This document shows positions 1-7,027 of a DNA stretch of 10,246 nucleotides, in pieces (position 1 is the first letter of the stretch; each line of letters starts with the position of its first letter). Source of the DNA: Euperipatoides rowelli (lineage: Eukaryota; Onychophora; Udeonychophora; Euonychophora; Peripatopsidae); assembly GCA_003024985.2 (NCBI GenBank), contig PXIH01S0032448.1; one strand, 5' to 3'. The notes under the pieces are model-generated. The model was not told the DNA's origin. It ran no database searches and saw only the letters and a program-made list of their open reading frames with translations. A program made the translations under genes and the position numbers.

Positions 1-78
1 TATCCAGGGTTGATACGCGGTTCAACCGCGGATGAAATTACTGTCCATGCGAATGGGGCTTTAATCTGTCTTTTCTAA
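1..78 (+). other. Possible 3' end of a coding exon (25 codons plus stop), truncated at the window edge
   Basis: Frame 1 is open from the first base to a TAA at 76-78 and reads YPGLIRGSTADEITVHANGA followed by LICLF. The block is clearly richer in GC than the AT-rich DNA after it, and an AATAAA-like hexamer lies near 151. This fits a last exon followed by a 3' UTR. I do not recognise the protein. The minus strand is also open across most of the block, and the stretch is short, so a fragment of an unrelated repeat is just as possible. A perfect 15-base inverted repeat, CGCGGTT-C-AACCGCG, lies at 16-30. Confidence 0.22.
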
Positions 79-990
79 ACTTTATAAAACGTAGACTAGT
101 TGAAAATAGCATTAATGCACTTTAAATTCTTTTAGACTACTATTTACCAAAATAAACCCATTGAAGAATAATTCATAGGTTCTATTATAACCTAAATAAG
201 TTATAATTCCTTGTGGACAATTTGTCTAGACCACATAACAGTTCTTTCTTTCTCTTTGATATACAATGTTAATTAAAAAAAAGTAGGTAATGTTTACACT
301 AAACCATAATGTTAAGGTTTTTTTTTTTTAATAATCTATCTTCATTTATGATTTGAACAAATAATACAAATAAATGATATTAACATTTGAAATGGTGAAT
401 GAATGAATTCTAAGAATTTACTTTTACCCTTGGTCATTTTCCAATCACCATAATTTTAAGCTTGTAAATAATTTATAATGCATTATAAAGGTGAATCAAG
501 ATTATTTTTCTAATAATTAATTTTCAATGGCAAGTGTTAAAAAAAAAATTCCACCCCACACTCCATGTTTTAAATGTAGTTTTATTTATTATGTATTTAA
601 AGTTGAAAGGAAAGCTTTAGAACAATCTCATTAAGGTAAGCACACAGTGGCGATAAATCTCTGCAAATTAAATCTCTGCCGATATATTTTCAGTGAGGGG
701 TAATTCACAAGAGAAATTTGACACACACGCACAACAGATAATTTACTTGGAAATATTAAGATTTTAGTGAAAGTGTTGGTTTGATGTTTAGTGTTTGCTG
801 TATCCTTGTCAAACTTATTTAAATTCAATGGATAGTGTTAATGCTTGTTGATGAAAAGAAAATGACTATGAGATATTGATGCATAAAATCATCCTGAAAA
901 AAAAAATTCTATCAAAATCGGTTTCCAAAAGAAATGATTTGTATGTTTGTGTATAAATTAAGCCAGTAGTAAAAGTCCGAAAGTAAGAAG
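79..990. other. AT-rich DNA without a recognisable gene
   Basis: Stop codons are frequent in all frames, with many short A and T runs. A small direct repeat, AAATCTCTGC, occurs at 655-664 and 670-679 (period 15). The open frame on the minus strand at 631-828 has low-complexity composition and no recognisable motif, so I treat it as chance. The stretch 99-130 resembles 4041-4075 (see the repeat entry there). Confidence 0.6.
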
Positions 991-1002
991 AGTCATTGTG
1001 GT

Positions 1003-1017
1003 GTATCTGTGAGATAC
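1003..1017. repeat. Palindrome GTATCT-GTG-AGATAC
   Basis: This is a perfect 6-bp inverted repeat with a 3-base centre, just inside the left end of the MITE-like unit. The same palindrome type recurs at the right end (1537-1567). Confidence 0.6.
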
Positions 1018-1317
1018 ATGTGTATATTTTCCCATTTCTCACTACTTAATCTTTGCAGATCAACTAAATATGACAAAATAATTGCAACTTTGATAACTAC
1101 AGTATATATCTTAAACGATAGTTTGATACAATGTCTAGTTTTTACCCCAATACTTAATCAGTGGGAAAAAGTGTGGTAAAAAGTTAAATTAATAGTTACG
1201 GTATTTGATAGATACATATCTTATAAAAAAAATATGAATAATGACCCTTGTAGACAAAAAAAAATGCATTGCATATAGTAATATTTTGCTTCAATAAATA
1301 AATAAATGTTAGAAAAC

Positions 1318-1350
1318 ATAAATATTAATGAAAATAACATTAATATTTAT
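1318..1350. repeat. AT-rich perfect hairpin, 13-bp stem and 7-base loop
   Basis: ATAAATATTAATG at 1318-1330 is the exact reverse complement of 1338-1350, with loop AAAATAA. It lies 18 bases before the internal AGTCATCGCAGT end at 1369. All-AT composition makes chance formation easier than for the GC-containing hairpins in this window. Confidence 0.6.
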
Positions 1351-1536
1351 TTAAAAAAAACCTATGTGAGTCATCGCAGTGTATCTGACAGGTAAAATCA
1401 CAGGAAATCAAGGTAAATCTTGCAGTTACAACACCATCTAGTTGACCGATGAAAAAAACTTTAATTTAGGCAATTATAGGATTGTACAATATGCTAGCAC
1501 TATGTGTTAGCTAGAATGACACAATTGAAGACGGTT

Positions 1537-1567
1537 ATGTATCTCGGAGATACATATCTCAGAGATA
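1537..1567. repeat. Two adjacent GTATCTC/GAGATAC palindromes
   Basis: ATGTATCTCGGAGATACAT (1537-1555) is a perfect inverted repeat around one central base. TATCTCAGAGATA (1555-1567) is a second one that overlaps it by one base. Together they form a tandem palindrome at the right end of the 991-1587 unit. Subterminal palindromes of this kind are common in non-autonomous DNA transposons. No binding factor can be inferred from sequence alone. Confidence 0.6.
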
Positions 1568-1587
1568 CCGTGATGACTGTGATGACT

Positions 1588-2716
1588 ATCGGGTTAAATG
1601 CATAACAAATATTTTTTATGAATATAACTTTCATAAATTATGGTGCTTTGCATTGCTGGTGATTGATTGCAATTTAATTCTTGAAGACAAATTCTCAAAA
1701 CGTAGATTAGTGGTCTACTTTTGTGATTTATGGGAGAATTTTTTTTCACGTAAGTTTTCTCTTTGGAATGTTTGACAGACACAAGAGAATTTATCACCAG
1801 TATATGATCACCTTTATTAACAGCAATGGGAGAATTTCAATGATACTTAGGCAAATAATATAGTTTTGAATATCAATTGACGAACCGTTGGATGTTGGCA
1901 TTTGATCACATTCAGATCAAAATATATAAATTTTCATTTATTCGATTTGTTTGGTTTTAATTCTTTATTTTTTTTAATGTCACATTTAAATATATTTAGA
2001 ATGAAATTTACAATTTAAAAAATTGGAATAATAATCAACAAATATTTAATTCTAGACTTAAAACAATCATTGATATGTAAATAATGTATTTGTAAGATAC
2101 TTATTTCTGCAAATAATAGCATTCATTCCATATTTAAGGATAAGGATTTAAAGTATTTATATTTTCAAAATTTAGATTAAACAATCCAAACTATAGAATT
2201 TATGAAATTTATAGAATTTATGAAATAATTATTTAGCATTTTGTATAATTTATTAATAATACTGTTGAAAATATGAATTAGGCATTTTTTTTATGGGACT
2301 CTTTGAAATTTAAAAACTTTTTCAATTTTGTTCAGTATTTTTTTTTTATATATAATTTGTGCATCATTGCTGTATAAATTTCATCAATTTAATTTAATAG
2401 TATTAAATACCATACTTTAATCAAGAATCAATTTTAGGAAAATATCAAATTTAAAATTTACCATTTTGCTATAAAATGCTTTCAAACATTTAGTGTTTTA
2501 AAGCATTTTATTCCAATAAAGCAATTTATAGATAAAGATTTGTGAAGGAGTAGGCCAATATTAAGTGACATTTGTTTATATGAGCAAAAGAAATTAACTC
2601 ATTAAAGTTCTTCAATATCAAAATGTAATGAGCCAAATAAAGCAAGATATTAATGTTTTATTTTTATGTAATTGATATCTGTAATGATATTTCAAATATT
2701 CTGTGTTTGTAGATCT
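1588..2716. other. AT-rich DNA without a recognisable gene
   Basis: The sequence is strongly AT-rich with short local duplications, for example ATAGAATTTATGAAAT-like words repeated around 2195-2225, and T runs near 2286 and 2338. The minus-strand open frame at 1594-1797 overlaps the MITE flank and shows no motif. I see no exon, RNA gene or transposon end that I can defend. Confidence 0.55.
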
Positions 2717-2870
2717 GATGTTTCCTTTTCATTGGCCTTCATTCATTTAGATAATATTTGCCCACTAAAAGCTAAAATGTTTACCTAGACCTAGTTTATG
2801 TGTATGCAGATCAGGAGACTTTTAATTGTTTTTAATAAATATGATTTATGCAAAACAACACTGAAAATCA

Positions 2871-2878
2871 GTAATCAG
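2871..2878. repeat. Left target-site duplication of the hAT-like element
   Basis: GTAATCAG abuts the CAGTG terminus and matches GTAAGTAG at 3371-3378 in 6 of 8 bases. Confidence 0.65.
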
Positions 2879-3370
2879 CAGTGTTGGTTCGGACAGGTCA
2901 GCTAGTCAGCGAAGACCTAGGGGGGCAGAAGGCCCAATGGAATTTTTTTAATGTAATTAACTTTTTAAAAAATGTTATTATGACAGCAGGGCCCCCAAAT
3001 TAGAGAAGAGGGTTAGATGGATATGTAGGGCCAAGGGGCCTGTGTATGAACAACCTCCATAACAAACAACATATTTATGACCATGGCTGACAAGATGGTT
3101 GGGGCATGTAAGTTAGGTAAAGGGGAACACGGGAACCGCAGGATCATCAAAGGGAAACAAAATGTCCCTACAAAAAAAAAAGCTTATTAAACCAATAAAA
3201 AGGCAACAAAACATCCATACAATTTTTAAAAAAAAAGTTAAACTCTCACAGCTAGGGGCCCTTTAAACAAAAATTCTTATCAAAAATATAATTATTTTAA
3301 TTAATTTAAGGGGGGAGGGTTCCTTGACAATTCTCAGCCAAGGGCCCAAATGGCCGCCCGACTAACACTG
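2879..3370. mobile_element. Non-autonomous hAT-like DNA transposon, 492 bp
   Basis: The left terminus is CAGTGTTGGTTCGG and the right terminus on the opposite strand is CAGTGTTAGTCGGG. CAGTG-type imperfect ends are typical of the hAT superfamily. The flanking octamers GTAATCAG (2871-2878) and GTAAGTAG (3371-3378) match at 6 of 8 positions, fitting the 8-bp hAT target duplication. The homologous segment at 4350-4815 lacks the whole unit, which supports the borders. The inside is GC-richer than its surroundings, has recurrent GGGCCC/GGCCC words and A runs, and has no open frame of transposase size. It must have been moved by an enzyme encoded elsewhere. Confidence 0.82.
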
Positions 3371-3378
3371 GTAAGTAG
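3371..3378. repeat. Right target-site duplication of the hAT-like element
   Basis: GTAAGTAG abuts the right terminus. The corresponding site in copy B, on the opposite strand near 4382-4390, has one related octamer and no insertion. Confidence 0.65.
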
Positions 3379-3500
3379 TATTAAATGCAAATAAGTTATT
3401 GAATATATTTGTTCTCTGTGAGTTCATTATTGATGCTATAACTTATTTTGAAGTTAAAATAATATAATACACTATACATTATATTCAATACAGTTATGTA

Positions 3501-3566
3501 TTTATGTCCCATCCTTGTGGTCCAGTCTGCAGCAATGCAGGTTGAAAGCGAGGGTGAAGACATAAA
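3501..3566 (+). repeat. 66-nt hairpin with GCAA tetraloop in a GC-richer block
   Basis: The outer stem TTTATGTC (3501-3508) pairs exactly with GACATAAA (3559-3566). The second stem CATCCTT (3510-3516) pairs with GAGGGTG (3550-3556), including two G-U pairs. The apex CTGCA (3527-3531) and TGCAG (3536-3540) close the GNRA-type loop GCAA. The middle is an imperfect internal region. The surrounding 3500-3660 is GC-richer than its neighbours and open in no long frame. It could be a pre-miRNA-sized RNA, a SINE fragment or a chance fold. I recognise no Pol III box or known family. Confidence 0.45.
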
Positions 3567-3900
3567 CTGAGATATTCGACGGTTATGGAACAGATTTTTT
3601 ACTGACTCTTAACACCCTGCCAGGATTATTTAACCAAGTACACTGGCTCACTTAAGAACCCGTAGTAGAATATAAATTAATATCTGTAATAAATAATAAA
3701 TTAAATGCATTACTATTGATTAAAATGAAGATTACCTGCTTATGGCGGCTAACTTTATTTTTATAAAATAACAATTTAGCTTAAAGTAAATTGTCAAACC
3801 TATTTTTAACTTTATCAATTTAGTTTTATTTTTCAAAAAAAATGTAATTGTTTAATACGAATGAAGAATGAACACGTCATCTATTACATCATCTTAAAGA

Positions 3901-3939
3901 GAAATCAAAGCAAACATAGCTGGTGTTGGATTTGATTTC
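3901..3939. repeat. 39-nt hairpin, 9-bp perfect outer stem
   Basis: GAAATCAAA (3901-3909) is the exact reverse complement of TTTGATTTC (3931-3939). After one mismatch, CAAACA (3911-3916) pairs with TGTTGG (3924-3929) at five of six positions, around loop TAGCTGG. No function can be assigned. Confidence 0.45.
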
Positions 3940-4040
3940 TATTAGTTGATGCATCTTTTATAGAATTTATAAAACTTAGATTTTAATACCTTTTAAAATG
4001 ATATAAGAAAATTTTTATGAATTAAACATATTAAAATAAG

Positions 4041-4075
4041 GTTGAAATTAGCATTTATAATACACTTTAAATTTT
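4041..4075. repeat. Dispersed repeat trace, similar to 99-130
   Basis: GTTGAAATTAGCATT with ACACTTTAAATT here matches GTTGAAAATAGCATT with GCACTTTAAATT near 99-130, in the same orientation and with a 3-base length difference. A TTTATAAAAC[G/T]TAGA word also precedes both, at different spacing. AT bias limits confidence. Confidence 0.35.
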
Positions 4076-4349
4076 GAAATTATTGTCTTGAAGCATATGA
4101 ACCATTTTTAAACAATCTCAATTCACAGTCAATAGTGCACATTACACATTTTGATTGTTAAAGAAAAGACAGGTTTTTCAGCATATAATAGAATATTCAA
4201 CTTAAACCAAAAACTAAAGGTTTTGATGATTGCTGTATAATAACAATATACAGTAAGCTAAAAAAAAAATTTAATAAATTTTTAAAATCAAACTTGATTA
4301 AATAATAAAAGTCTAATGAAGGTGATTAAAAAGCTCATTCTTCTTTACA

Positions 4350-4815
4350 TTGTGTTTCCAATAACTTATCTGTATTGAATACTTATTATTGCTTTCCCCC
4401 AATACAATGTTGCCTTGCATAAATGCTTTTGAACTACATACACATTAAGAGGTCTAGGTAAACATTTAAACTTTTATTGGGCCAAAACTTTCTATTGCCT
4501 TAAATATATTTTATTATATATTCTTTATAGACCTTAGAGAAACTTATCAGCATTTTTATTCCATTTTCATAATCATCTAATATAATAAAAGGCCAGTTTG
4601 GTCAAGATGTCTGTCGCGCTGCTCTCGGATACAGCGACATCTATGGATAGAAAATAGAGCAAACACATCTTTGGGTGTCACCGGCTTGCCGAAGAAGTTT
4701 TCACTCTATTTTCTGTCCATAGATATCACTGTATCCGTTATTTTTATGGGCTTTTAAACTAGTGAATATATTAAATTGTCAAAGTGAATGAAGGCTGATG
4801 AAGAGGAAACATCCT
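4350..4815 (-). repeat. Copy B of the inverted duplicated segment (hAT empty site)
   Basis: It aligns in reverse orientation with 2717-3410 through four collinear anchors. Where copy A carries the hAT-like unit, copy B runs uninterrupted (AATACTTATTATTGCTTT near 4379-4396). Copy B has its own extra DNA: about 95 bp after 4490, and a second insertion near 4581-4785 that includes the foldback at 4626-4737. Without these, ATCTAA and TGAATGAAGG would be nearly contiguous, as they are in copy A. Confidence 0.78.
4626..4737. mobile_element. Foldback element with 34-bp inverted arms
   Basis: The arms 4626-4659 and 4704-4737 are inverted repeats matching at 31 of 34 bases, beginning CGGATACAG on each strand. 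The 44-base spacer contains CGGC-TT-GCCG (4682-4691). A second, competing hairpin (TGTCG..CTG with CAGCGACA, 4612-4639) overlaps the left arm. The GC content contrasts with the host DNA. Comparison with copy A places the whole insertion near 4581-4785, and AAAAGGCC at about 4587 faces GGGCTTTT at about 4748 as possible outer ends. No coding capacity, no clear target duplication, and superfamily unknown. Confidence 0.6.
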
Positions 4816-4921
4816 AATAAAGAATAGAAATTCAAAAGATGCAGATGATAACAGGTTTAGTCATCATTTACTATGTTTGTTTGACTTCTACATTTTGTGG
4901 TTATAATTCATTAATACAGTA

Positions 4922-5111
4922 TGTCCACCAATATAAATTTGTCGGTACTTACTGTATAATATTAAAGTGTAATCCACATAATTCTGATTAAGGATTAGTG
5001 TAATCTTAAGGCAGGCCATATTCTAACCTTAAGATTACACTGACTCTTTATCAGAATTATGTGGCTCACACTTTAATATTATAAGTATTGACAAATTTAT
5101 ATTGGTGGGCA
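4922..5111. mobile_element. 190-bp hairpin MITE with TA target site (Tc1/mariner-like)
   Basis: The arms 4922-5011 and 5027-5111 are inverted copies. By hand alignment about 76 of 85 bases match, with one 5-base gap. The spacer is 15 bases. The ends read TGTCCACCAATATAAATTTG and, on the other strand, TGCCCACCAATATAAATTTG. Both borders are TA (4920-4921 and 5112-5113), the target of Tc1/mariner transposases. There is no coding capacity. A transcript through it would fold into a long double-stranded RNA, a possible source of small RNAs. Confidence 0.85.
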
Positions 5112-6660
5112 TATAACAGACTCTAACCCATTTTGTATTTATATTTCTATATTTTTAAGCAAAGTAATTTAAAGCAGGGATAATTCAATTTTAAGTTAAT
5201 TATTTAACTTACCCTGATGATATACATTATCATTAGGTATTTTTTTTTTTTTTTTTTTTTTGCTGAGCAAGAGTAAACAAACCAAATCATGGCTTCCAAT
5301 AATTAATCAACTTAAAATACATGAATATTAATTAATTTAACAAATGTTTTCACAAAAAGATTAATCTTACAAAAATGTTTTGATATTATGTTAAATCGTT
5401 AATGAAGATAGATTTCTGTATTTTTTTTATTTATTAATTTACATTTGTACATAAAATATTTAAATAATTCATTAAATTCATAAAGTTACAGTTTATAGGA
5501 ATTTGTGTAAATATATTATTATATAAAAGCAGAAATCGTGTTAACCTTTCTTACTTACAGTCTGTAGATAATGAAAATGTTCTATGCACATGATCTCTTC
5601 ATCTGAATCAATCAAAAACGATTAACTCATTTTCAGGATTTTTATTTTATATTTGTTTTCATGCATTTGAGAAACTAGCTTAAAGCACAGTTTCATCAAT
5701 CTTTGTTGCATGTGTAAACATTTAGTCTGTAAATTATTATTATTTTTCCTTTAGCTTTCAAAGGTTTCATCTTGGCTAACGGATCATCTCATTTGACGTG
5801 AGACTTAATCCAGTTTCAGCTTTTTTTTTTTTTTTCTATTTAAATGTAAAAATCTATTTTCATATGGTTTTCAAGAAGAAAAATAAAATCAATGCAAGTC
5901 TATAAATCCCAATTACATTTGTCTTTGTGCTGTGATGGCCCACATAACTATATAGGAAATTTTTGTATAATTATTATGTGAAAAGACAATAAAAATGTTC
6001 TTTATGTATAAAACAATTTTATTTACTTTTTTTTAATTGTATTTTTTGTTGTTATTGCTTTAAAAGTTATAAAATAAATATTCTTGTATTTTTAAATAAT
6101 TGTTAAAATGAAACATCATGAATTTATATGTCATTAAAAACACAACACATTGTTGACTATTGTTATGTACAGTATTTACATACAGCAGAATTGTGCAATG
6201 ATATTATCCTGCACATAATTGTCATGCACATGCATAGGTCATGTATAGTTTATTCCAGAACCATTGTATTGTTATATTTTAGATTTTGATCAGTCCTATA
6301 ATGAATGGTATTCCAACTTATCCTCTCAACACTTGGTTTAATGTACAAATAAATGTTAATATTCTTTAGTTAGAATATTTTAGCTTTATTCTGATACATA
6401 ACTATTTTATTCAGAAAATCTATACACAATTTTAATTCTAAAACAGACATGGGCGAAACTGCAGAATTCTCCAGCAAGGCTTATTAGTAGTTTGATCGAG
6501 TAATCAAGTGTGAAAGAATATTTGTTAAGTTGTTAATAGGCTATATTTTCTTATTAGAGGCCTCTTAGCAATTGCTATAAAGCCTATATAATAAGTGTAG
6601 TCTATTAACATCTGGTACAAATAACCTGAGGTGCAAGGTTACATGACCAAATGCATATAA
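5112..6660. other. AT-rich DNA, no gene; two poly-T tracts
   Basis: T runs of 22 (5240-5261) and 15 (5821-5835) bases stand out. An acceptor-like stretch (pyrimidines then TTACTTACAG, ending near 5560) occurs, but no open frame follows it. A copy of the 15-base word TTCTCCAGCAAGGCT at 6467-6481 matches the ends of the MITE at 8272-8493. It directly follows CAGACATGGGCGAAACTGC (6444-6462), which resembles a hAT terminus but has no partner in the window. Confidence 0.5.
5210..5261 (+). repeat. Hairpin followed by a 22-T run
   Basis: TACCCTGATGATA (5210-5222) can pair with TATCATTAGGTA (5228-5239) with one bulge, followed directly by T22. The look recalls a terminator, but bacterial rules do not apply in this DNA. 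On the minus strand it would be a poly-A tail, so a retroposed sequence to its right (5262 onward) is an alternative, although I could not find a matching target duplication. Confidence 0.3.
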
Positions 6661-6662
6661 GC

Positions 6663-6776
6663 ATACCTATCGGCGAACAATATGTTCGTTTTGACGGGTA
6701 TATTACCGGGAAGGTTTAATCTTCTGATACATTTATCAGAAAATCTATCTTTCTTGGAAAATCATGATCCCGGTAA
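6663..6776 (+). repeat. Cluster of three stems, possibly a structured element
   Basis: Stem 1: ATACCTATC (6663-6671) with GACGGGTAT (6693-6701), one G-U pair and one mismatch, enclosing CGAACA (6674-6679) with TGTTCG (6683-6688) and a 3-base loop. Stem 2: TTACCGGGA (6703-6711) with TCCCGGTAA (6768-6776), a perfect 9 bp. Inside it lies stem 3: TTCTGATA (6722-6729) with TATCAGAA (6734-6741), a perfect 8 bp with loop CATT. The local GC is higher than the surroundings. I recognise no family. No hammerhead core is present. Confidence 0.4.
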
Positions 6777-7027
6777 ATGTTAGCAGGCTAATTATTAAGC
6801 GAATTTAATGATGAGACATTATGACCAAGTACTTACCTATATTTTAAAAATCGAAATTCAGATAATGGTTTATAGTATTATATGCATTTTGGTAGAATTT
6901 ATTCAATAGACAGAGTTTAAATTTTTTATACTTATAAATAAAATCATTAAATAAAAATTATTAATCTTAAATGATAATTAGCTCCGCTGATATCAGGTAA
7001 AGTCTCGAGAAACAGACAGGACCGTAA

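Larger units (their letters stand above)
991..1587. mobile_element. MITE-like unit with AGTCAT...GTATCT inverted ends (possibly composite)
   Basis: The left end at 991 reads AGTCATTGTGGTGTATCTGT. The right end on the opposite strand, read from 1578, starts AGTCATCACGGTATCTCTGA. A third, internal end at 1369 (AGTCATCGCAGTGTATCTGA) pairs better with the right end read from 1587 (AGTCATCACAGT, 11 of 12 matching). This suggests either a 219-bp element (1369-1587) beside a related end, or one composite unit. The right end carries a tandem 9-base repeat, GTGATGACT, at 1570-1578 and 1579-1587. No protein is encoded, and I find no convincing target-site duplication, so superfamily and exact borders stay open. 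Confidence 0.45.
2717..3410 (+). repeat. Copy A of an inverted duplicated segment, split by a hAT-like insertion
   Basis: Read on the minus strand, this segment aligns collinearly with 4350-4815. Anchors: 2717-2744 with 4786-4813 (25 of 28); 2775-2792 with 4450-4467 (18 of 18, AGGTCTAGGTAAACATTT); a TTGCATAAAT word with flanks at about 2845-2857 and 4410-4422; and 3377-3401 with 4359-4383 (22 of 25). The order of anchors is conserved, so this is true homology and not shared AT bias. The 492 bp at 2879-3370 are absent from the other copy. The two segments may be an old inverted duplication or two members of one unnamed repeat family. Confidence 0.8.
3567..4349. other. Intervening DNA between the inverted copies, no gene seen
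   Basis: The first 95 bases continue the GC-richer block and contain a GCCAG...CTGGC pairing. The rest is AT-rich. It contains the hairpin at 3901-3939, a dispersed similarity at 4041-4075, and a small CTGTATA/TATACAG inverted repeat at 4233-4253. I see no protein motif. Confidence 0.5.

Noticed and set aside
16-31. tRNA fragment suggested by GGTTCAACCGCGG
   Set aside because: It resembles part of a T arm, but no acceptor, D or anticodon stems can be laid out in the 78 bases available.
631-828. 65-codon minus-strand open frame
   Set aside because: Low-complexity composition, no domain or signal, and no splice or promoter support. It is expected by chance in a window this long.
1594-1797. 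67-codon minus-strand open frame
   Set aside because: It is next to the MITE end, rich in Lys, Ser, Asn and Ile from AT bias, and has no recognisable motif.
4794-4815. Hammerhead ribozyme core (CTGATGA followed by GAAAC)
   Set aside because: CTGATGAAGAGGAAAC has the two conserved words but no room or complementarity for stem II, and no cleavage-site stem pairs around it. CTGATGA at 5214 also lacks a following GAAA.
5240-5261. Intrinsic (bacterial) terminator from hairpin plus T22
   Set aside because: The window is eukaryotic in character, the stem is AT-rich and bulged, and no transcription unit leads into it.
5540-5562. Splice acceptor CTTTCTTACTTACAG
   Set aside because: It is a good consensus, but no coding frame follows and isolated acceptor-like strings are common in AT-rich DNA.
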